A stretch of 64,000 bases of DNA. Source: Woeseiaceae bacterium. Lineage in GTDB: Bacteria > Pseudomonadota > Gammaproteobacteria > Steroidobacterales > Woeseiaceae. Positions 9,984-17,905 of this stretch are shown piece by piece; within the stretch, counting starts at the first letter, position 1; every line of letters begins with the position of its first letter. Made by a program: the position numbers and the translations under genes. The notes beneath the pieces are model-generated. The model was not told where the DNA came from, ran no database searches, and saw only the letters and a program-made list of their open reading frames with translations. Where the stretch lies: contig JAJFKP010000055.1 of NCBI GenBank assembly GCA_021773135.1, positions 62,001 to 126,000 of the forward strand, written 5' to 3'.

Positions 9984-11600
9984 GTGACCAAACCGATTCT
10001 GCGCCTGACCTCACTACTCTCCGCTATATTCGCTCTCGCGGCCTGCAGCGGCGGGGGTGGTGCAGGACTTGTCGGCGGTGCTCCGCCACCGCCACCGCCG
10101 CCACCAACAACGAGCAACTGGCAACAGGGCGTTTTCCAGAACGCATCCACGTATCGCAATCAATGCGCCAATCCACGATCGGGTACCAACCCTGCCACCG
10201 GACAACCGTTTCCGGATGTCGCCGGAAGCACGCTGGACGAAAATAACTTCCTGCGTTCGTTTACCAACAATACTTACCTTTGGTACGACGAGATCGTCGA
10301 TCAGGATCCCGGTCTTTTCAATAGTCCTGTTGCTTACTTCGAACAACTTAAAACTTTTGCAACGACACCCAGCGGATCGCCAAAAGATTCCTTCAGTTTT
10401 TCTTTCGATACGCAGGAGTGGTTCGACCTGTTCCAGGGCGGCGTGTCTGCGGGCTATGGGTTGACCTTGGCCGTTGTATCAGCCACGCCGCCACGACAGA
10501 TTGTTATTGCGTTCACTGAACCCAATACACCCGCCACCGCGCCAGGAACTGATTTGGCCCGCGGTGCAACAGTGCTCTCTGTTGACGGTACAGATATTGA
10601 TGATCCAACCGGGGCGGGAGTCGACATCATCAATGCCGGCCTTTTTCCGGAGAACAGCGGCGAAACGCATACATTCGAGATCCTGGACGCCGGCGCTGCT
10701 GCCTCCCGGATGGTGACGCTGACGTCTGCGACGATTACTGAAACCGCCGTGCAAAATACGCGCGTAATCGACACACCTACCGGGCGGGTCGGTTACTTAA
10801 CCTTCAATACATTCAACTCCCCCTCGGAAGGCGAATTGATTGATGCTATCAATACCCTGAACGCAGGTGCGGGCGTTGACGACTTGGTGCTGGACCTGCG
10901 CTATAACGGCGGCGGATTTGGCTTCATTTCCGGAGAACTGGCATTTATGATTGCCGGGGATGCCAATACTGCCGGCAAAACATTCGATCTACTGCAGTTT
11001 AATGACAAACATCCCGCAACGAATCCGGTAACCGGTCAGCCCTTGGTAGCAGAACCGTTTCCGACGCAGACACCCGGGTCATTCAGTGAGGCTGCCGGAT
11101 TGCCGCTCCCTACGCTGGACCTGTCGCGCGTGTTCATTTTATCCGGACCGGGCACCTGCTCCGCAAGCGAGCTTGTCATCAATGGCCTGCGTGGAGCGGA
11201 CGTTCAGGTAATCCTGATCGGATCTACAACCTGTGGCAAGCCGTACGGTTTTTACGAGGAACCAAACTGCGGCACGAGCTATTTCCCGATCCAGTTCCGC
11301 AGTGTCAACAACAAGAATTTTGGCGATTACAGTGACGGCTTTGTGCCCTCGGCAACCGATGACGATATGGCCAATGTTCTGGGGTGTGGGGTCGCAGACG
11401 ATTACACCCGTCAACTTGGCGATGTTGAAGAGAATCGCCTCGAAGTCGCCCTGGCCTACCAGGCCGGCATGGGATGTGTCACGCCGGTAAACGCAGCTCA
11501 GAATCAGTTTGGTAAACCCTGGTTGCCCCTTGATTCTGCGGATGGCGTGATACGCAAATCGCCATTTGCCTCCAACCGCATCATGCACCGATCGCAGTAA
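9984..11600 (+). CDS. S41-family (C-terminal processing type) serine protease, lipoprotein
   Basis: GTG start with GAAAGGA upstream. The lipobox is FALAAC (Cys21), then a Gly and poly-Pro linker (8 prolines), a PDZ-like region (VLSVDGTDIDDP) and an S41 catalytic domain. The nucleophile segment GPGTCSASELVINGL and the general-base lysine in STTCGKPYG are present. It probably trims peptides in the periplasm or at the cell surface. It is followed 2 bp later by a small lipoprotein gene, so the two are likely co-transcribed. Confidence 0.92.
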   Translation: MTKPILRLTSLLSAIFALAACSGGGGAGLVGGAPPPPPPPPTTSNWQQGVFQNASTYRNQCANPRSGTNPATGQPFPDVAGSTLDENNFLRSFTNNTYLWYDEIVDQDPGLFNSPVAYFEQLKTFATTPSGSPKDSFSFSFDTQEWFDLFQGGVSAGYGLTLAVVSATPPRQIVIAFTEPNTPATAPGTDLARGATVLSVDGTDIDDPTGAGVDIINAGLFPENSGETHTFEILDAGAAASRMVTLTSATITETAVQNTRVIDTPTGRVGYLTFNTFNSPSEGELIDAINTLNAGAGVDDLVLDLRYNGGGFGFISGELAFMIAGDANTAGKTFDLLQFNDKHPATNPVTGQPLVAEPFPTQTPGSFSEAAGLPLPTLDLSRVFILSGPGTCSASELVINGLRGADVQVILIGSTTCGKPYGFYEEPNCGTSYFPIQFRSVNNKNFGDYSDGFVPSATDDDMANVLGCGVADDYTRQLGDVEENRLEVALAYQAGMGCVTPVNAAQNQFGKPWLPLDSADGVIRKSPFASNRIMHRSQ

Positions 11601-11602
11601 CG

Positions 11603-11962
11603 GTGCGCGGCGCTCTGGTAACTTTGGTCGTGATTACCGGGGTAGGATGCCAGACGCTGGCTGGCGATAAACCGGCAAGAATCGTGAATCCTGACGATAC
11701 CAGCCGGGCGGCACTGCAGAAAACGGTCAACGCCGCGATGCACACCGAAGTAACGTTGGCCGACGACGCGCTGACCCAGAGCAGCATTTTAACCATCGAG
11801 CGAAACCCTCCCCGAACAATGGGAAACCCGAGTCCCCAAGGTCGTGTAATGGAAGCACCGTATCGCTTCAGACTGGTTAGCAATGGTGGCGAGTGCATTC
11901 TTATTGACGAAAGAAACCAGACACGACATATATTACCGGCGACAAACTGCACTACGGAATAG
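11603..11962 (+). CDS. Small lipoprotein of unknown function
   Basis: A GTG start lies 2 bp after the protease stop, and a short signal peptide ends in a lipobox Cys16 (VITGVGC). The mature part is about 100 residues with a basic, Pro-rich middle and two cysteines near the C-terminus. I recognise no family. Tight coupling to the S41 protease suggests a partner or substrate. Confidence 0.6.
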   Translation: MRGALVTLVVITGVGCQTLAGDKPARIVNPDDTSRAALQKTVNAAMHTEVTLADDALTQSSILTIERNPPRTMGNPSPQGRVMEAPYRFRLVSNGGECILIDERNQTRHILPATNCTTE

Positions 11963-12091
11963 TTGCGCCGCATCTGAACGCCGCACGTTGGCCCGGTGTT
12001 GCAACTACGGACGTGCCGCTGCGCGCGCATCCCGGGCGCGCTCGAATAATAAACCGGTTACAATCCGGAAAAATATGCAGGCGGGGAATTA

Positions 12092-14737
12092 ATGACAGTA
12101 TTGCAGGATCATGAATCTGCGGGTCAGGTAGACGCGCAGCTCGTCCATGCGCATGGCATGGCGGCAATGATAACGCTACTAATCGCGATGGTTTTTGGCA
12201 TTATCATTTCGCTACAGTTTTTTCTTCCCGACCTTACGGGAAGCTGGCTGCCCATGGGTTGGGGGCGCCTGCGCTATGCCCATACCCAGGGCATCATGCT
12301 CGGCTGGCTGGGGAATGCGTTTCTTGCCTTTCTGTATCACGCCGTTCCGATCCTGACCGGCAAACCGGTGACCAGTCACAAACTTGGCCTCTGGCTGTTT
12401 GGTATCTGGAATTTCGCAGTAATGCTGCCGGGATGGATCCTGGTGCTTGCCGGCATTAGCCAGCCACTCGAATGGGCAGAGTTTCCGCTGGCTGTCGACG
12501 CTGTCGTCATTGTCGCGTTTCTCATGGCGGCCGTGCAGTTCCTGCCGCCGTTTTTTCGTCGCGGTCTCGAAAACCTGTACGTATCCAGCTGGTACATCAT
12601 TGGTGGGCTGATATTCACGCTGATGTCCTACCCGATGGGCAATATCGTGCCCGAGTTTGTGCCGGGCGCGGCAGGTGCCGCATTTAGCGGCCTCTGGATT
12701 CACGATGCGGTAGGATTGTTCGTAACGCCGCTGGCGCTGGCTATCCTGTACTTTGTTATCCCGGCCTCAACCGGGCGACCCATTTACAGCCACTTCCTCT
12801 CGATGCTGGGTTTCTGGGGCTTGTTTTTCCTCTATCCGCTCAACGGCACGCATCACTACATCTTCTCTGTCATTCCGATGGAAGCGCAAATTACGGCGAT
12901 TGCAGCGTCAGCGCTGCTCGGCGTCATCGTCGTCATTGTCGTGTCAAACCTCATGCTGTCACAACGCGGCGCCGGATGGCTGCCGCGAGACCCCGGGCTT
13001 CGTTTCGCATCAATGTCGGTCGTGTTTTACCTGGTGGTGAGCGTACAGGGGGCCATGCAGGCGCAAATGAGCCTTAACCAGGCCGTCCACTTTACTGATT
13101 GGGTGATCGGGCACTCGCATCTCGCGATGCTCGGGTTTGCGACCTTCGCAGGTATTGCCGGGATTGTGCATGCCTGGCAGCGCCTGCCGTCTGTGCGTTA
13201 CAACGCTCTGGCCATTGACTGGGCCTATGGTCTTCTCGTGGTCGGCATCACGATCATGTTCCTGGACTTGACCATCGCAGGCGTCATCCAGGGCAAGCTG
13301 TGGCAGGCGGGCGCGCCCTGGCTGGAATCTATTCAGGCATCGCGACCTTACTGGGTGATTCGATCACTATCGGCGATACCGATTGCGGCCGGCTTTATCG
13401 CCCTGCTGGCAGGCCTGACCACCGGTCCGCGGCGAGCCGGAAACCGCACAGTATCCGGCGAGATGCCACAGCAGGCGGCAGAGGTTCAACCCGTACTTGC
13501 CGCAACACCAGACAAGACACTGATGATGTCGTATGTCGTCGCCTCAATCGCAGGGGTCGCCTTTTTTGTAATGTCGGTGTCGCTCCTGGGCGTCTGGCCG
13601 AAGCAGGTTCTGGCAGAACAATCGGCCCTGATGGCACCGCAGAACCCGCTGCCGCCCACCACTGCCGAAGAACGCGGACGCGTAATCTACGCTCGTGAGG
13701 GCTGTGCTTACTGCCACACGCAGCAGGTTCGCTATACCGCGGCTGACATCGCTCGCTTTGGCGCAGCGACGCTGGCCTGGGAAACGCGTTTCGACTATCC
13801 ACACGTGCTTGGCACACGACGAATAGGACCTGATCTTGCGCGCGCGGGCAGAACACGCACCAAAGACTGGCATTACCTGCACCTGTTCGCACCACGAGCG
13901 GCAGTGCCGCTCTCCATAATGCCTTCCTATGCCGCACTGTTTGACGGTGCACCGGACCGTCCTTTGCAGGCAGCGCGCGACCTCGTCGCCTATATAGACA
14001 CGCTCGGCACCGCACGGGAGCTGGCCTGGCCGGAGGCAGATGAGGCCGCCCGGGCGGTAACGCTGGATGACAAGTGGGCGCAAATGTCCTTTGCGGCACC
14101 TGTGTTGAATGGACATCCTGGCCGCACACGGCCGAGAGGAAATGCACCACCATTGTCTTTGCCTGCAGCGGAAGAAGTTGGCCAACAGCTGTGGCTGGAC
14201 AACTGCTCAGGCTGCCACGGCGACGAAGGGCGCGGTGACGGACCTGGCGCTCAATGGCTAAAACCGCAACCAACGAATCTGACTGTGCGCGAGTATTCCA
14301 GCAGTCGTCTCGCGGATGTCCTGTGGAACGGTGTGCACGGCAGCGCCATGCCGGCCTGGCGCGATCAGGCGCCTGAGAATCTGGCGGCCCTGGCCAACGT
14401 TGTGCTCGGTTTCAGTGACATCGTTGAAGTGGCCCCGCCCTCACCTGCCGAACTCACACTTGGCGAACTTGTCTACCAGACTCATTGCGCCGAATGTCAC
14501 GGTGACGGCGGTGGTGGCGATGGATTTGCGGCCAACGACTTTCCGATCACGCCGTCTGACTTTCGCGGTGAACGCCCGAGCTATGCAGAAAGCGTTCGAA
14601 TTTTAAAGAATGGTGTGGAAGGTACATCAATGGCTCCCTGGACAGACAGGCTGGATGACGAAGAGATATTGGCTGTAGCCCACTACGTCAGGCAATTTTT
14701 CGCCGGCGGCGACAACCCGACAGGAGCCAGCCAGTGA
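12092..14737 (+). CDS. ccoN: Single-chain cbb3-type cytochrome oxidase: CcoN + CcoO + diheme CcoP-like fusion
   Basis: Reduces O2 with electrons from c-type cytochromes. Residues 1-450 are CcoN: the heme b ligand region AHTQG, the CuB His204, the helix with Tyr248 (cross-link position) and His254/His255 in YPLNGTHHY, and the heme-binding GHSH (341/343). A linker helix (about 475-500) leads into a CcoO-like domain with CxxCH at 538-542, GTRRIGPDLAR and the Met-ligand region IMPSY. Two further c-heme domains follow, CSGCH 705-709 and CAECH 799-803, which take the place of CcoP. A GGCGGGG ribosome site precedes the ATG. No assembly genes (ccoGHIS) are in the window. Confidence 0.95.
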   Translation: MTVLQDHESAGQVDAQLVHAHGMAAMITLLIAMVFGIIISLQFFLPDLTGSWLPMGWGRLRYAHTQGIMLGWLGNAFLAFLYHAVPILTGKPVTSHKLGLWLFGIWNFAVMLPGWILVLAGISQPLEWAEFPLAVDAVVIVAFLMAAVQFLPPFFRRGLENLYVSSWYIIGGLIFTLMSYPMGNIVPEFVPGAAGAAFSGLWIHDAVGLFVTPLALAILYFVIPASTGRPIYSHFLSMLGFWGLFFLYPLNGTHHYIFSVIPMEAQITAIAASALLGVIVVIVVSNLMLSQRGAGWLPRDPGLRFASMSVVFYLVVSVQGAMQAQMSLNQAVHFTDWVIGHSHLAMLGFATFAGIAGIVHAWQRLPSVRYNALAIDWAYGLLVVGITIMFLDLTIAGVIQGKLWQAGAPWLESIQASRPYWVIRSLSAIPIAAGFIALLAGLTTGPRRAGNRTVSGEMPQQAAEVQPVLAATPDKTLMMSYVVASIAGVAFFVMSVSLLGVWPKQVLAEQSALMAPQNPLPPTTAEERGRVIYAREGCAYCHTQQVRYTAADIARFGAATLAWETRFDYPHVLGTRRIGPDLARAGRTRTKDWHYLHLFAPRAAVPLSIMPSYAALFDGAPDRPLQAARDLVAYIDTLGTARELAWPEADEAARAVTLDDKWAQMSFAAPVLNGHPGRTRPRGNAPPLSLPAAEEVGQQLWLDNCSGCHGDEGRGDGPGAQWLKPQPTNLTVREYSSSRLADVLWNGVHGSAMPAWRDQAPENLAALANVVLGFSDIVEVAPPSPAELTLGELVYQTHCAECHGDGGGGDGFAANDFPITPSDFRGERPSYAESVRILKNGVEGTSMAPWTDRLDDEEILAVAHYVRQFFAGGDNPTGASQ

Positions 14738-14925
14738 TTGCAGCCATTATTGTTTGCCTGTCCGTGTTTTTCGCACTGGTATTTACGCTCGCGTATTTCC
14801 TGAAGGCGGACCTGAGAGATCAGATCGAGCGACCCAAATACGCGTTTCAGGACCAGCTCCGGCGCTATAATTGCGAAACCAGCAACGCCAATTCAACCAA
14901 CGCGAGCACTTCGGATGAGCAATAA
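14734..14925 (+). CDS. Small single-span membrane protein of the oxidase operon
   Basis: A 63-aa protein with one hydrophobic helix (about residues 2-23) followed by a charged tail. Its GTG start overlaps the oxidase stop by 4 bp, and its 3' end overlaps the next cytochrome gene by 11 bp. Size and position recall CcoQ or CcoS, but I see no diagnostic motif, so a role in oxidase stability or assembly is inference from context. Confidence 0.6.
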   Translation: MIAAIIVCLSVFFALVFTLAYFLKADLRDQIERPKYAFQDQLRRYNCETSNANSTNASTSDEQ

Positions 14926-15886
14926 CGACGGACAAACAGGATACTGGATCGCCGCCCTGGTCTTGGGCGGAGTCATTACCGCAGGCTCACTGGTTATCGC
15001 CAAGCGGGCGGCGGAAACCGCAGCGGCGGACATTCCGGTGGCCGCGACGGCCGATTACGGGCAACGAATTTTGCGCGACACCGGCGCCTATCTTGGCCCG
15101 AACCATCCGGACCCGGAGATGCGCTACAGCGGCACCAATATGGCCTGCGCGTCATGTCATATTGATACCGGCACCCGGCCCGGCACACTGAACCTGCTGC
15201 AGGCGGCCAGCAAGTATCCGCGCCCATCTGGTCGGGACGGTCGTGTAGGTGATCTGCGCGATCGCATCAACGGCTGTATGCAGCGCAGCATGAACGGCAA
15301 ACCATTGCCCAGGGACAGTGTCGAGATGATGGCGATGGAACGCTATATTCTAGGCCTCGGGGAACAATATCGTGCCATGAGCGAGACCAATCGCGCGCTG
15401 GTAGAGCCGCCTTCCTTCGTCGAGCCCGACAGGGCCGCAAATGTTGCCGCTGGCGAAATCGTATTCCTGGATCGCTGCCAGGTGTGTCATGGAGCCGACG
15501 GCGCCGGCCTGCGTGCATCGACGAAGCCTGAGGAGGGCTACGTATTCCCGCCACTCTGGGGTCCGGACAGTTACAACAATGGTGCCGGTATGACCCGCGT
15601 CCTGACCGCCGCCAACTTTATCAAGGCACGCATGCCGTTCGGGCAGCCGGATTTGACCGACGATCAGGCCTTCGACGTGGCTGCCTATATCAATTCGCAC
15701 CCGCGGCCGATCAAAAGCAATCTTGAGGTCGACTACCCGGATCGCACGACCAAACGCATAGACAGCCCCTATCCACCGTATGCCGATCCGTTTCCAGAGG
15801 AGCAGCATCGACTCGGTCCGTTCAAGCCGATACGGGAGTATTACAAGAACCTGAAAAAAGAAAGCCCGTCTGCCGACGACAGATAA
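14915..15886 (+). CDS. tsdA: Membrane-anchored diheme cytochrome c, TsdA (thiosulfate dehydrogenase)-like
   Basis: An N-terminal anchor or signal helix (residues 10-30) is followed by two c-heme sites, CASCH (78-82) and CQVCH (188-192). The block DRINGCMQRSMNGKPLP is the TsdA signature; its Cys121 corresponds to the unusual Cys axial ligand of the active-site heme in TsdA enzymes. TsdA oxidises thiosulfate to tetrathionate or does the reverse. Translational overlap with the oxidase genes suggests electrons pass straight to the fused cbb3 oxidase. The anchor differs from soluble TsdA and fits this tethered arrangement. Confidence 0.85.
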   Translation: MSNNDGQTGYWIAALVLGGVITAGSLVIAKRAAETAAADIPVAATADYGQRILRDTGAYLGPNHPDPEMRYSGTNMACASCHIDTGTRPGTLNLLQAASKYPRPSGRDGRVGDLRDRINGCMQRSMNGKPLPRDSVEMMAMERYILGLGEQYRAMSETNRALVEPPSFVEPDRAANVAAGEIVFLDRCQVCHGADGAGLRASTKPEEGYVFPPLWGPDSYNNGAGMTRVLTAANFIKARMPFGQPDLTDDQAFDVAAYINSHPRPIKSNLEVDYPDRTTKRIDSPYPPYADPFPEEQHRLGPFKPIREYYKNLKKESPSADDR

Positions 15887-15905
15887 ACTGCCGTAGCCGA
15901 CGGGC
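15853..15905 (-). terminator. Probable rho-independent terminator for the minus-strand operon, inside the tsdA 3' end
   Basis: Read on the minus strand, GCCCGTC pairs with GACGGGC across a long loop, followed by TTTCTTTTTT. The stem lies across the last codons and stop of tsdA, so it would end transcripts arriving from the convergent duplicated-domain gene. Confidence 0.5.
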
Positions 15906-15960
15906 AATCAGGCGGCGAGCGACGTGCGCCTCAGGCACTCGCCGCGAGCAACCAATCTTC

Positions 15961-17097
15961 CTACATCATTTTCTTGTTAGATAATTCCGTACTGTTGATA
16001 GGAATCATCAGATGGGCGGCTGGCGTGCCCTCACGCATCATCCACGGCAGGCCTTGCCCTGCCAGCGAGTTGTCGCGCTGACTGCCGGTCGGCATGCCGA
16101 GCTCGACGGACGTGGCATTGGGCAGGCGCAGCACCCAAAGCAGCTTAAGGCGATCATCCTCTTCATACAGGCGGTAGGCAATTGAGCCAATCGGTGCCGT
16201 TGCTAGGACACCGCTGTCCCGGGCCGCGGTCACAGCTGTGCCGATCTCCTCATTTGATTTTCCTTCCGCAGCAAGTTTCGCGCGCAGGTCAGTTTCGGGG
16301 CCGAGACTCTTGTGATAGCAACGGGTAAATCCGGATGCTTCGTCACGCGCGCGGCACTCGATCATGTTGTTGCCCTCGCGCAGCACCTGTCGTTCGCCAG
16401 ATTCGTCATACGTAATGACGGTCGCCCCGTCACGAAGATCCTCCGGCAGCGGCAGCGTGCCCTGGACGACCAGGTCGGTAATCGCCTTCGTATCCATCCT
16501 CTCCGGCGCACCGCCGGCATTCGAGAGCGCTGTGCCATTAATGGGAATCATGAGGTGCGCCGACGGCGTGCCTTCCCGCATCATCCAGGGCCGGCCCATA
16601 CCAGCCAGTGAATTGTCCCGCTGGCTTGCGAGTGACATGCCAAGTTCGTCAGCAGTTGCATTCGGCAGGAAGACAACCCACAACAGCTGAATGCGGTCAT
16701 CTTTTTCGTACAACCTGTAGAACATCGTGCCGAATGGCATTGGCTCCACTTCGCCAGCCTCCTCCGCAGCCCGCATGGCAGCCTGCAGTTCTTCGCCTTC
16801 CAGACCGCTTGCAGCGAGTTTCGCACTGAAATCGCGATTTGCCGCGGTCTTTTTCGAAGTACAGGAGGTAAAGCCGTTTTCGTCCCGCGGCTTACACTCG
16901 ACGTGATTGGACCCGCCTCGCAAGATTAGCCGCTGTCCGGCTTCGTTGTATTCGTACACCGCGGCGCCCGCCCGTAATTCTTCCGGCAGTGGCAATACCG
17001 CCTGCGCAATCTTTTCTTCTTTGGTCTGCGCGCCTGATACACCAGAAATTGCGACCCCGAACAGCGTCAGGGTCAACGTCACTATGATTTTTTTCAT
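15961..17097 (-). CDS. Secreted protein of two tandem copies of one unrecognised domain
   Basis: A Sec signal peptide (MKKIIVTLTLTLFGVAISG) is followed by two halves of about 165 residues that align over their whole length. Each half begins LPLPE-LR-GA, contains YRLYE-DDR, LPNAT, ELGM, SQRDNSLAG, PWMMREGTP and ends AHLMIPIN-T-LSN; cysteines are also conserved between halves. I recognise no family or catalytic motif. It lies 23 bp after the DsrE-like gene on the same strand and converges on tsdA. Confidence 0.8.
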   Translation of the reverse strand: MKKIIVTLTLTLFGVAISGVSGAQTKEEKIAQAVLPLPEELRAGAAVYEYNEAGQRLILRGGSNHVECKPRDENGFTSCTSKKTAANRDFSAKLAASGLEGEELQAAMRAAEEAGEVEPMPFGTMFYRLYEKDDRIQLLWVVFLPNATADELGMSLASQRDNSLAGMGRPWMMREGTPSAHLMIPINGTALSNAGGAPERMDTKAITDLVVQGTLPLPEDLRDGATVITYDESGERQVLREGNNMIECRARDEASGFTRCYHKSLGPETDLRAKLAAEGKSNEEIGTAVTAARDSGVLATAPIGSIAYRLYEEDDRLKLLWVLRLPNATSVELGMPTGSQRDNSLAGQGLPWMMREGTPAAHLMIPINSTELSNKKMM

Positions 17098-17120
17098 TTT
17101 CTTACCTCTTGGAAATCTGT

Positions 17121-17807
17121 TTAGCCGGTATACAGCAAGCTGTAGCCATATTCCTGTGCCCGAGTCGCTGCCACAACGCCGGCGGCAACAAAGCGGCTGT
17201 TGGGAACAGCCGAAGCGATAAAATCGGCATAAATATCCTTTGCATCACCGAATCCAGCTCTCGAAAGCGCCATCGAGATTACGTTCGCGGCATTGTCGCA
17301 AACTGCGAATTTGACGCCACGGGCACCTAATGACTCGATGGTGTTGCCGCGATTGGGAAGACTGCGGAGTCCTTGCACCTGCATCAGATTTACTTTCGGC
17401 GCTGCCCCGGTTGATGGATCGGCGAAGCCAACCACATTGTAAAAACCTTCCCCATACTTCTCCCAGACCTCGTCGCCAAAACCGAAAACGGTCGAATAGT
17501 GGCGCAGGCAAACAATCATCGCGTAATCCGATTCCTGTGCGCCTGCATAGGCCTTGGTGTGGGCATTAAGGATGTTATTTGCATACAACATTGCCACCGC
17601 ACCACCATCTGGCGTGGACGAATCGAGGAAGGCACGGTGACCACCCTCCATTTGATCCAACCACGCATCCTCGGCGTGGCGTGTAGGCTCAAAGCCACTG
17701 CTCGCGGCCTGCGCCGTCGAAGCGCCGCCCGCAGCTGCGGCGGCAGCGATCCCGATACCCGACAATACTGATCGCCGATCAATTATGTCGTTGTTTTTAT
17801 TAGACAA
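17121..17807 (-). CDS. Tat-exported DsrE/DsrF-like protein
   Basis: I place the start at a TTG with GGGGAAGGA upstream; this puts a twin-arginine signal (DRRSVLSGIGIAAAAAAGG) at residue 10. The mature part has a DsrE-like pattern: an acidic N-terminal strand region, AMIVCLRHYST, a conserved cysteine in KFAVCDNAANVISM, and a C-terminal SRFVAAGVVAATRAQEYGY resembling the family end. DsrE-type proteins bind or transfer sulfur in the cytoplasm; an exported version has unknown function. The longer ATG frame would break the Tat signal spacing. Confidence 0.65.
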   Translation of the reverse strand: MSNKNNDIIDRRSVLSGIGIAAAAAAGGASTAQAASSGFEPTRHAEDAWLDQMEGGHRAFLDSSTPDGGAVAMLYANNILNAHTKAYAGAQESDYAMIVCLRHYSTVFGFGDEVWEKYGEGFYNVVGFADPSTGAAPKVNLMQVQGLRSLPNRGNTIESLGARGVKFAVCDNAANVISMALSRAGFGDAKDIYADFIASAVPNSRFVAAGVVAATRAQEYGYSLLYTG

Positions 17808-17905
17808 TTTTCCTTCCCCCGAGTGCAGTAGCACCGAATCATGAAACTGTGCAGACATTCAACTACAGCCGGCGTATGCGGTCAATTGAAGCTCACATAA
17901 TCCCG

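Noticed and set aside
12023-12041. GC hairpin GCGCGC/GCGCGC upstream of the oxidase as a terminator
   Set aside because: No U-run on either strand; may be chance in a GC-rich gap.
13395-14273. 292-codon frame antisense to the oxidase fusion
   Set aside because: Arg/Pro/Cys-rich composition typical of a shadow frame; the sense strand has intact heme motifs.
14734-14925. Naming the small oxidase-operon protein CcoQ or CcoS
   Set aside because: Only size, one helix and position agree; no diagnostic residues.
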